In this document: in pieces, positions 52,595 through 62,715 of the stretch | How positions within the stretch are numbered: the first letter of the stretch is position 1 | Layout: each line of letters opens with the position of its first letter | Origin: Marvania coccoides | Lineage: Eukaryota; Chlorophyta; Trebouxiophyceae; Chlorellales; Chlorellaceae | Assembly (NCBI GenBank): GCA_963854735.1 | Contig: OY978098.1 | Location: 2,430,001-2,494,000 of the forward strand | Length of the DNA stretch: 64,000 bases | Reading direction: 5' to 3' | The notes under the pieces: generated by a model | Told to the model about the DNA's origin: nothing | Seen by the model: the letters and a program-made list of their open reading frames with translations, nothing else | The model's database searches: none | Translations under genes and position numbers: made by a program

Positions 52595-53807
52595 ATGGGC
52601 GAGTGTCGATTGCTGTCGGGTGTCGCTGCGCTTCTTGCGCAGCTAGTGCTCGGGAACATTTCATTCTCAGCTCTATTTTTCAAAAGGTGCGTGCTTGAAA
52701 ATTCCCATTTAGTAAAAAAATTGTCATCTCAATAATATAATAGTTTGAATTTCAGCGCTGCTTTCCCAGTTATTCGCTCACACAAGTTTCTATGTTTCAG
52801 AATGCGTGAGAGACCACAGCGCCCATTGAATATTTGGGGCCTGGACGTCAGCAAGCAGGCAAGCAATTTCCGCCGCCACCTAACACTCTTTTCCAACTGC
52901 ATTCAATAACCCGCCCTCTAAATAATACGCTTTAAAAATATTTTAACCACTACTGTTTTAGGTAATGGGCATGGGTGCTGCCCATGCCAGCGGTCTGCTT
53001 ATTGCCATTGGCGCCCACCACTGGGGCGAAGGAACACCCAGCGAGTGCGCATGGTGAGTCAATTATGCTGCATTCGAATAAATTATCGGCTTACTGATTT
53101 ATTTGATTTATATTTAAACAACCCCGCTGCTATTTTTCTCCGAAGGTACTTTGTTGCATATTCCTTTGATACCACGCTGGGCGTATTTTTTACTCTGGCA
53201 CTGCACAACCTCGTGCTCCAGCTCGCCAGAATAAGCGGGAAGAGGATCAGTAAAGTCCGCAGCGACCTCTGCCTTGAAGATCTGGATAGGATCGAAGCTG
53301 CAGAAGCAAATTTGCCGCCGCAAGAACCGTGGCAGACACACCTCCTTGAAGTTGGAAACTACGGCAATCCGCCGAATCTTTGGCGGTGGGCCATGCAATG
53401 CGCTGAATGGGCGGCATGCGTTATCATTGCGAGAGGAATGTGCGGCGGCCTGGTGAGTTTCTCTTCTTTCATGCGAAAATATTTTTATTCCTACTGTTTC
53501 TTTCTACAAAAGATAATTCTTCTTCCTCAATTTGCAGGTACTGCTCTGTGGTCCAATCCTTGGGCATGTGGCAGCATTTCTCGACTTAATTTTCACAGGG
53601 CGGCCAACGTTGCTGCTGTTCTTCACGATGGTCTGCTGCCCGCTCCTTTTCAATGCGGCGCAGCTCATCTTCCAAGACACGGTTTTAAAGGGGCGAAAAA
53701 GCGGCTTGGGGTCTTCGGATTCGTTGGGGAGTTTGCCGCTGTCGCCGTCAGAATGTGACACCGAAGAAGAGCTTCTCAGCCCCAATGGTGCCAACCACAA
53801 GGATTAA
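52595..53807 (+). CDS. STIMATE/TMEM110-like membrane protein
   Basis: Five exons: 52595-52686, 52801-52858, 52962-53053, 53146-53452 and 53538-53807; 272 aa. Animal TMEM110 (STIMATE) is a multi-pass ER protein at ER-plasma-membrane junctions that promotes store-operated calcium entry; yeast has a vacuolar relative. The family signature W-x-LD-x-SKQ...GM is WGLDVSKQVMGM, spanning intron 2, and FDTTLGVFFTLALHNL matches the next conserved segment. About five hydrophobic spans and a Ser-rich acidic C-tail follow. The SKQ|VMG join requires the donor CAG|GCAAGC, a GC-AG intron. Calcium-linked function in algae is not known. Confidence 0.85.
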
Positions 53808-54227
53808 ATCGTGTGTTTGTGTGTGTGTGTGAGGGGGGGGGGGGATAAGAGGGGTGGCGGGTCATCTTTCCCCACCATGCGTTTTTTTTTGCACCCTCAC
53901 TGCCAAATTCTTCCAGTGCAAGTTTCTTTTTCCCGCCGTTCCAGTAACGAATCCATGAAATTCTATGTTCGGATCATTATTACATTTTCAAAACCCATAT
54001 ATTGATTGATTGCATATATTATATACTGTATAGTTTCTTTGGAGCAAAATATTCCACTTGTCTTGCAATTTTTTTTCATGATAAAGTCCCGCCGTAGCGT
54101 GCTTTCCTCCTCATGTTGACAATGGTTTTTTTATCTATACCATTTTGAAGTGTGCTCTACAAAATGTAACCAATATAGCGTATTCTCATAATATTAACAA
54201 TACAACAGGCATCGTCTCATCATAATC
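53808..54227. other. Convergent 3' spacer
   Basis: 420 bp, with a GT dinucleotide repeat and G run at about 53813-53844, then AT-rich sequence to the BPG2-like stop. Confidence 0.5.
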
Positions 54228-55948
54228 TCACAGACGGGCCACCGCCGACGCAGGAAGCTCAACGGGCACTGGCAACGGAGGCCTCACAAAGACCTGCACC
54301 CCTGGCGGCGCCCACACCCTCAGCCGCACTGCCTCTGGTCTGCCGCCACCACCCCGCCGCCGCCGCATCGGCGCCCCTGCTACCAAAGTCGCCCACCCAG
54401 GAACCCCTGAAATCGCCACGTCAGCAATCGCCCCTCGCTCATCCACGTCATCCACGTCAACCTCCACGCTGCGAGCCACCTTGAGCCCTCCCCTGGCCGC
54501 CACAGACGCAGCACCAAACGTCACCACCTGGCCGCCATCTGCAGGCCGCTGGCCGCCGGGAACGGCAGACACGCGCAGAACAGCGGGGCCGTGGAAGACG
54601 AGAGCCACGTCTGCGGGGCAAGACAGCACGTCAATGCGTGCTAAGCTGCCCCACCAGTAGGTCGCCATCGCCAGTTCTCCCTCGCCTTCTTCCGCGAAGG
54701 CAACACCCCCCGCGCTGCCAGATGCCTCTGACGGAGCTTTCTGGGCGATGATCTGGGCGGGTGCCGGCGGGACGTGGGCCCTCAGACGCCTCCGAGGGTG
54801 CAGCTGCTTATTCTCATCGGGGGTCAACAGGTGAGGCACCCTGTGCGGCAAATGCAGCCCGGGGGTGTCGTACAGCGTGCCCCCCGAGCTGAACACCTTC
54901 AAAGGGATGGTTCTGAGCGTTGTTCCGGGCATCGCCGATTCCACTGGCAGCCGCTTCACTTTGCCGGAAGCCCGAGGATCGTACTGCCGACTGCTGATGG
55001 ACGACATGTCCTTGACTAACGCCCGAACGAACGAGGATTTTCCCACGTTGGCTGCGCCCATCACATACACGTCCCTGCCCAGCCTCGCTTTTCGTACCGC
55101 CCCCACTGCCTGTGACACCCCCTCCCCTGTGGCGCTGCTCACGATGTGCACTGAGTCTGCGGACACGCGCTTGAATTCCAGCGCCCTGCGCAGCCAGTCC
55201 TCCACCTCAATCGCGTCAGCGCCCTTGGGAAGAAGGTCAAATTTGGTGCCGATGGCGATGATCGGGTTGGAGCCAACGAGGTCCCTCACTCTGCCCAACG
55301 CCGTGCCGCTGGCGTCCAGAAGGTCGATCAGCAGCACCACCAGCGACCGGCTGCGCCGCACCTCCAGCAGCTGCTCCCTGAGCTCGTCTGGGGAGGCTAA
55401 AATGCGGGCAGAGGCAAACCCGGTGCGCAGCTCCTCAGTTTGCTGCTCCCGCAGCTGGGAGAAGTCGGCAACGCCCGGGATCATGGCGCCGTTGGACAGG
55501 TCCTGGCACCGCGCGCATAGCAGCTGGTCTAGCTGGCGGTGGCGGCGCTTGAGCGCGAATTTTTCGGGGTCGACAAAACCGGCGGCGGCGGTGGTAGCAG
55601 TCTGCAGCGAAACGCCGCAGCCGTAGCAGCAGGCGCGGGCGGAAGATTGTAGCTGGTCTTCAGCCCAAGGGTCAGCCTCGTCGTCCGCCCAAATGTCCGC
55701 TCGCTCCCCGCTGGCGCTGAATGCCTTGATAAGAAGCCGGCGGGGGCAGGGAGCAGCAACTTTAGATGCGTGGTCCCTGATTGTGCAGCAGTAAAAATTA
55801 TTAAAAAATAAACAAGCGTCAAAATCAAGTTTTCCGAGCTGATTTCATTGCTTGATACGCACCTCAACGTTCTCGTAGATTTTAAATTCAAGCGTGGCGG
55901 CTGCTCGAACGCCGGAATGCGGCTTGTCCAGCCCAGCTGAGCTTTCAT
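54228..55948 (-). CDS. BPG2: Circularly permuted GTPase, BPG2/YqeH-like (plastid)
   Basis: Two exons, 55863-55948 and 54228-55776, 544 aa. YqeH-type GTPases act in small-subunit ribosome assembly; plant BPG2 works in the chloroplast. It has a basic N-terminal leader, an N-terminal zinc finger (CYGCG ... LCARC), then the GTPase motifs in permuted order: G4 GTKFD, G1 GAANVGKSS, G3 DTPG. The C-terminal beta-rich domain is Val/Arg-rich with a Gly/Arg patch (RRRRGGGGR). Length and order fit BPG2 rather than NOA1 but the distinction is by eye. The intron is 86 nt with phase 2. Confidence 0.9.
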
Positions 55949-56238
55949 TTTGTATTATTTTGTATTAGTTATTTGGAGTTAGTTATTAATTATTAAATGA
56001 TGATGGGCGTAAAAAAATTTTTTTTTGAGACCTTGTCCAATTCAAAAGTGTGGAGAGCTGTTTACGCAGCATGTAGGCAATTATTTCATATTTTGGAAGG
56101 AACAAATTTTTGGAAGGAACAAATTTGGTCAGGGAGTTAGAAAAACAAGGGACAAAAGCGTGAGAAGAAAAAAATGTGGGAAATAGTCAGAAGTCGAAAT
56201 TGAGAGTTTAAGTTTGTTTGAGTTTGGTCAGATAGACG
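55949..56238. other. Spacer: BPG2-like promoter and M11 3' end
   Basis: 290 bp, AT-rich, with a tandem ATTTTTGGAAGGAACAAA pair near 56095-56126. Confidence 0.5.
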
Positions 56239-58060
56239 TCAAAGTGGAGGTAAAATTCCCGAAAACGCATGCAAGTTCGTCATTGGCGCGGCCCTTGAGC
56301 TGTGAAGTGAGCAAATTTTGGTAGCGGCATTTACTGTCCAAGCTCCGCATCGAGGCTCTGCTGCACATTTCGCTATGCATTGAGCAGCATCCACTATATT
56401 TCTAAACCTGGGTAAGCCGTACGTCGTGCGGTAGGCAACGCCCATTTGAGCTTTATGGTTGGGCTTGATCGAGAGTGTAAAGCCTCTATTGCAGAGCTCG
56501 CTGCCGCCCTTTCTGCAAATGGAAACAATTGCCGAGTGCTGCTTCATCACACGGGTGTGCAATCGAATGACAAATCCATCCTGCGTATCAAAATCAGTTC
56601 GAAGGTTTTAGAGATTTCTCAAGGTAGCTCATAAATAATACAAATTTTGAAAACATTGACAGCATTTGCGAATGACTGACAATCGTAATGATAACTCACG
56701 TATGCCCAGGCCTCTCCTGGCGCCAAAAGAGCCCACCTCTCGGTGGACCTAAATCCTGACTGCCCGCGTTTCCCGTTCCACAGCAAAACCAGAAGCCTAT
56801 CTTTAACGCTGATATCCAGAACACCAGTGTTAGCGCCGCTGCTTGCCACGTATGAGAGGTACAAGTAATACCCCGGGTAGCTCGGAGCCGCAATTTTTAA
56901 GCCGGCGTAGCGGGAAGCCAGGTAGTCTGGCAAAGAGCGCAACAGCGTCGTCCCTCCGATTAGATTTAGTGTCTTGGGGGCCGCCCACCCCAGCGCCCAG
57001 TTCTCTGCCAAGTTAAAACACCGCCCTCTGGCCATCCCGCTCATTGCCGAAATTTGGTCGAAAACTTCTTCGTCCTGCTTGGAAGTCAGCGCATGGTTGA
57101 GCCCCAGGTTGTGGCCGCTCTCGTGAAACAGGATGCCAGCATCGAAGCACCCTCCGTTTACCCACTGTAGGTTGGAGTCCAAGCCCGCAAGACCGCACCA
57201 CCAGTTGCACGGTGTTTTGGGCCAAGAAAAAACCACAAAACGGTACGCTGAAGGATCATAGCCTCGCTCAAGAAGGATGTCTATCGTCGCCTTAGAGTAG
57301 GCGTTCCAAGCGGTCGTCTGGTTGTCAGCACCCGTCATCAGGGACTGCGCACAAGTCTTGCCAATGTCCCCGTAGTCACAGCCAACATCGATTTCAACAA
57401 ATTCAGAACCGACAGGGTCCAGGGTCATTGCGCCGTTAGAGCATTGCTTGAAGCGGCTGGCGAGACTGTCTGTGGCGTCGAATACCACTGCACGCTGGTC
57501 GTCGATGGTCTGCACCGCCGCAGTGTCGTCGTAGAATGATTTTTGAGGTTTCCGCCCACAAATGGTGGTGTACACGACCAGAGCCTTCACGCTACCGGTG
57601 CGGGGAAAACGCTGGGGCCCAGAGATGCCGGCGGCCTTCGCTCCGCGTATTTCTCGCAAAGAATCGATGACGGGGGAGGAAGAATTGCTGGCCAACAGGA
57701 GAGTTCCCACGACGCGGGAGCCTCGGTAGTATATGCCGGCGAGCTCTGTGCTGTTTTGGAGGTCAACATTTAAATTGAATGTGGCACCATCGCCCGTGTT
57801 TAATGCCCAGAAGTCCTCTCCGTGCGAAAATTCGCCACCAGCACCAGGAGGCCCCGAGACGGTGAAGCGTTGGAGAAATCCGGAAACTTCAACGCTGGTA
57901 ACGGTTGCATTGGGTTGCGCAAATACCGTTACTAGGGCTGCATTCATTGCCGGAAAAATCAGATTGTTAGCGTTGGCGTTGAATTTTTACAGCAAGTTAT
58001 GTTCCCAAACTTACTGGCTTGGAGGACCAGCGCAGTGGCTACTGCTGTAATCCATCGCAT
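56239..58060 (-). CDS. Gametolysin-like metalloprotease (M11) with C-terminal PAN-like module
   Basis: Three exons: 58015-58060, 56700-57937 and 56239-56580; 541 aa. M11 proteases digest the glycoprotein cell wall in volvocine algae; here the wall role is inferred. The first exon encodes a signal peptide (MRWITAVATALVLQA), so the product is secreted. The zinc site HESGHNLGLNH is at about residue 286, preceded by Cys-rich CNWWCGLAGLDSN. The last exon (from DGFVIRLHTRV) ends the M11 fold and continues into a PAN/Apple-like tail (NIVDAAQCIAKCAAEPRCGAWTVN...ICSLHSS) that may bind carbohydrate or protein. Several N-glycosylation sites occur. Only one such gene lies in the window. Confidence 0.88.
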
Positions 58061-58620
58061 TTTATCCTTTGCAGGCTAATGGTGGCGCGGCATCACGAAA
58101 AAAACAGGCTTCCAGCCTTCATATGATGGAAAGTACATTGGGTGCTGGCCCGGCCCCCAATGAATAGCGTGCGAAAAAATATCAGATGGGTAGGGAGACG
58201 AGTTATGCTGTGTATTCAAGTATCTCTGGCATTAAATTCAGCTGAATTTAAACAAAACCCGATCTCTTCAGACTTCCCCCCCGGGGGAAACTGTTGAAAC
58301 TGCTCTTTTTTTAATCGGTTCGGTCTTCTAACAGCTATACAGTTGTAAACTGGATATAATTAAATGAAAAAACATGTTTTAAAGCTTAGCAGCAATAAAA
58401 TGTGGGGCTGCCAGGCTGGTCGTCTCTTTCTTCCCATTATTTTCAAAACGTTAAGCCCCCTCAATCAAGTGCGGTCGTCTTTTCTTTCTTCCCAATCTGA
58501 TTCGTAGGCTGCCATGCGCATGAGTCCAATACGCTTAGGGCTCTCAGCTAACCTGTAATGTCCAATGCTCGTATGCATTCACACGTTTCGCGTAGATCAA
58601 CTTCACATTTTTTTATTTTA
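58061..58620. other. Spacer: M11 promoter and radical-SAM 3' end
   Basis: 560 bp of mixed, mostly AT-rich sequence between two minus-strand genes. Nothing recognised. Confidence 0.45.
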
Positions 58621-61004
58621 TCAACCGCTGCGCACTGCGCCTACAAGGCTAGGCTCATCAGCCGCAGCTTCCGCGCCCGTCGCCATGAAGCTCTGCGCGT
58701 CAGCCAAGTGTTTCAGCAGCGTTTCCTCGGGGAGAGGCCCCCTCAGGTGCGACCACGGCAGCATCTTCACCTTCGGAGTATAATCTCGTGAGGAGTAGTG
58801 GTCCAGAGAGGGTACAACATCCGCAACCTCCTTGGCTGCGCGTTTAAACACGCCCAGAGAATCGCCCTTCCCCCGCGCCGCCAGCAGCGCCGCCGTCAGC
58901 CTGCGGTCGCCTCGAGACAGCACTGCCTGCTGGACGCTCCACTTGAAGCTCTCGGGTCGGAACTGCACCCCCGCCTTGCCCATTGCTTTCTCCAGCTTTT
59001 TCATCCGTTTTTCGGCCTCTGGGCGCACGCCGTACCACTGGAAGGGGGTGTGGGCCTTGGGGACAAAGGTGGAGACGCCCAAGGTGAGCCTCAGCTTGGG
59101 AGCGAGTCGGCGCAGCTCCAGCATCATCTCAATCGTGGCGTCAACATCTGAAGAAAGAGAAAAAAGAAAATAAAAGAAAAGGGCGGTGAGAAAAATGGCT
59201 GCCACAAGGCCAAAGCGCTGTGATTTGATGTCCTTTCGCATCTATTCCGTGACAATCCTCACCTTCTTCCTCCTCGCCAGGGATGCCCACCATGCCGTAC
59301 AGCTTCAACCCCTGCAGCCCTCCCTCCTGCGCCGCCAGCGCCGCTCTAACTATCTCATCCTGCCCCAGCTTCTTATTCACAATGCGCCGCACCCGCTCGC
59401 TGCCCGATTCTACTGCAACGGTCAACGATTTGGTGCCTCTACTTGCCAGCGCGGCAGCCAGCTGAGGAGTGACGGTGCCGGTGCGCACTGAAGCGATGGA
59501 GAGCCGCACGTGGGCGCGCTCAGGCTGCATGATCCAGTCGAGGAGCTGCTCAAACTCAGGGTGCTGCGTGACAGAAGCCCCTGCATGAAAAATAAGAGCA
59601 GGGTTGAGGGTTTAAGGCTCACGTTGAAAAACGATGGAAAGGTACCAACCACACTATATCAATAAAACAAGCACTTGCCTAGCAAGCCGATTCTGTCAGT
59701 GACTGCCAGCCCTCGCTCAATGGTAGGAATGAGGGAACCTTCCAGCGGGGCAGGCCGGAAGGGCAGCGTCAGATAGCTGGCCATGCAGAACCGACACCTG
59801 AATAGCAATTCAGCGAATTGGCAGGGAAGAAAAAAGAGAAATTAGCCAAAAAACGCGTCTTACTCTTCTAGTTTAAATGCGCTATGTTAGCCGATTAAAA
59901 AACCACGCAACTGCACTCATCAAACCAGAATTAACATATTATGCAATAAAGAAAAAAAATCCGCTCACATTTCTGGGCAGGAGCGGACGACCTCAGCCAT
60001 GTAGATGCTCTCCCACGCCATGCGCGAACTGACCACAGTGGAAGCAGCCAGAGCCCCTCCCAAGTACGTCTGCTTCTTCACCTCCGCTGGCGCTGCAGGG
60101 TGCGTCGTTTCCATCCTCAAAAAATCACCGAGCGGCGACTCATAGACCGGCTGGTAAAACTGAGGGATGTACAGCCCTGGGACCGTCGCAAGCGCTGCCA
60201 GCAGCTCCTCCCGGGGCGCCCCAAGCCCCAGCTGCTGCCTCAGCTCCAGCATCTTCTCTGTGAAGTGCCTCAGCAGATCTTCCCCGTCGCCCAACAAAAC
60301 GACGTCAAAAAAGGCGGCGAAAGGCTCAGGATTGGCCGTCAGCACGGGCCCACCGCCAAACACAAGCGGGTGGGAGTCCCCTCTGTCTGCAGCGAGCGTG
60401 GGCACCCCCATGCCTTCTAGCGTCGTCAGCAGATTGGAGTAGTCGAGTTCCCATGCAAACGAGAATCCAACCAGGTCGGGGGAGGCTGGGGTGGGGTCTG
60501 CTGCGTCCATGAAGTGGCGGTGGATGGCCACCTCGGGGTGAGTCTCAAAGTAGGCCCAGGTGAGCTGGTAGCCCAGCGAATTAATGCCGACGTTGTAGTC
60601 GTTGGGGTATGCGTACACCACCTGAGTGATTTAGTTAGAGTATGGTATGGTTAGTACTGGTTTCTAAAACACTAAACTGCACGCAGTACTGTTTTTTCCC
60701 TTTTCTTTTTAACCTTGAGGGCGTCTTTGCTGGGCGGCACTGGGTCGAACATGAGAATCTCGTCAGCTTTGATGCTCTGCATTCGGGGTTTCCCAGCGTC
60801 CGCTTTTGGGGCGCCTTGCGTCTTTGTCTTGCCGGATGATTTGCTGCTAGAGCGAGTTTTGCCGCTGCCGCTTTTGCCGGCGGAGCGCATCCGGACTGTC
60901 GTATTTCTGCCGCAGCGAGCTGGGGGACTCCATTGTCGCAAAGATACCAATTGTCGGTCAAGAAACACGCCCCTGGCGCCGCATACGAGCTGTGAGAAGA
61001 CCAT
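58621..61004 (-). CDS. Radical SAM protein with N-terminal B12-binding-like domain
   Basis: Five exons: 60714-61004, 59969-60621, 59679-59797, 59263-59580 and 58621-59147; 635 aa. The N-terminal 97 residues are basic and Lys/Ser-rich, probably an organelle leader. Residues about 98-230 look like the Rossmann-type B12-binding domain of these proteins (VYAYPNDYNVGINSLGYQ; VGFSFAWELDYSNLL; HPLVFGGGPVLTANPEP). The Fe-S motif is C312-x3-C316-x2-C319, split by intron 2, followed by the TIM-barrel core (GLKLYGMVGIPGEEEEDV). This matches a widespread bacterial/plant radical-SAM family of unknown substrate. Intron 3 has the donor AG|GCAAGT (GC-AG), required to keep IGLLGASVTQHPEF in frame. Substrate unknown. 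Confidence 0.88.
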
Positions 61005-61347
61005 TTGAAATGCAAACAACACACTTTAAACAAAAATTAGGCTTTCAGGGCACCATTGTGGCGTTTACAAGACGCTTTATTTTTTTATATTTCTAAAATT
61101 TAAATAATAGCAAGTTCTGCGAGTTAAAGCTCCAGTGGCTCAGAATTCCCCCCAAAATCGTTTGAGGCAAATCGTACGTCCGTTCATTCATTTTTATTTA
61201 TAATCTAATTGGATACACGCATCGTTTGATTCCAGTAAAAGGGGTCAAACTAATCGCTGCGTTTGTGTAGAGGACCATTTCAAATCTATCGTGCCAGGCC
61301 TCTATTTTTACAAACAAAAGACACCCACATCGCTGATTTAGAGAATC
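61005..61347. promoter_or_regulatory. Divergent promoter region, radical-SAM / unknown membrane protein
   Basis: 343-bp AT-rich spacer between two outward-facing start codons. No specific site claimed. Confidence 0.45.
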
Positions 61348-62351
61348 ATGCCAAACTCAGGCAAGAACAGTGAAAAACTCACGACTTCGTGTAGACCTAC
61401 TTGAAGAACATTTTTGAAAATTCACGTCGAACAAAAACGCTGCGGAATATCAATATTTCCCTTGGTCACACCCATCCATCATTCTCCCCTTGTGCAGGCA
61501 CCCCGGCTCTGGGAGCCTCCACCCGGAGCTTCGGCTTCAACAGGCACGGGCGGACCGTGTCGTACGATGAGCTGCAGGAACGTGGGCTAGGCAAGGCCAT
61601 TGACGAGTATCACAAGCTGCTGGGGACAGGAAAAAAGTGCGCAGCCGACGCCAAGTCTTCCTCTGGCCCCAGCACGCTTGGAAACCTCCTCAAGCACACT
61701 GTAGTCCGCCCTGTGCCACCTGTTTTTACCCCAGAAACGCTTCTTTCCGTCGTTTCCGCGCTGTGGACGCTGCTGTCGTGGCTTCTATGCACTGTCGCGC
61801 CACTGGCGATCCCCTTGGCCGTTTGGATGGCGCTGGCCCCCGCTTCAACGGTATTCCCCCCCGCTTGGGCCGTTGAATGCCTCCCAGCGCTGGCTCCCTA
61901 CCAGCTGTCCGCCCCTTCAGACTGGAAGATACGTGCGGCGGCCATCGGCGCGCTGTTTGTGTGCCTGCGGATTGCGGAGGCGGCCGTCATTGCTCGCAAG
62001 CAGCGGCGGATCGATGCTGCTGCCTGTGCCGTGGCTCCAGAGGCTCTGGAGGCGTGGTACGAGGGTCGCATTGCCATTGCAAAAACAGGGGCTGCGCCTT
62101 CAGCAGCGCCAGAGCCGGCAGCGTTGGACCACGGCAGCCCTGAGGATTGGGGACAGCTAGTTGCTGAGGTGGAAACGCTGTCAAAGCAGTACGAGGACCG
62201 CTCCGGCGGGTTTACTAGTGGGGAAGCTGCGGTGGCATGGCTGCAGCACGTTGGCAGCGAGGTGGGCATTGTGGTGCCGGAAGGGGCAAAATATGACGTC
62301 GGTGTTGCAAGGGGTGCGCTAGAGAGAGTGCGGCAGTCTCTTGTGGCATGA
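61348..62351 (+). CDS. Unrecognised membrane protein, 291 aa
   Basis: Two exons, 61348-61369 (22 nt) and 61498-62351, joined in phase (MPNSGKN, then STPALGASTRSFGFNRHG). There is a strong pyrimidine tract and cag acceptor at 61497. Soluble N-terminus with VSYDELQERGLGKAIDEYHKL, a long hydrophobic segment (about residues 100-135) that could be two spans, another hydrophobic stretch (WKIRAAAIGALFVCLRIAEA), and an acidic helical C-terminus. No known motif. The first exon is inferred; the second is well supported by composition and length. Confidence 0.65.
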
Positions 62352-62715
62352 TGTATTTATGACTTCACGCAATTGTCATCCTAGACTTGTTAAAACGGAG
62401 GGGATATGTCAAAATAAACATTAATACAAAATCCTATAGAAAAAAAAAGGGTCTGGTATTAGTAATGGTTATCCAAAGCGTTACTGTCGTGATCTTGACA
62501 TCATATATTATTGCTTGCATAGTCAGAGAATGGTAAATACAGATAAACGAAGGGGTGGGAATGGAATGTTGGGGAGAGAGAGAAAGGAAAAAAAAAAAAA
62601 AAAAAAAAGGACACGGTCACTCTGAAAACAACGTGAAGGAAAGAAAAAGAAATATGTAAAAGAAAAAGCGCGCAGAAAAAAATCGTCATCAGCATTAATA
62701 CTGACAGGCAGTTAG
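62352..62715. other. Convergent 3' spacer
   Basis: 364 bp between two stop codons; contains an A run of about 20 at 62589-62608. Nothing else recognised. Confidence 0.5.
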
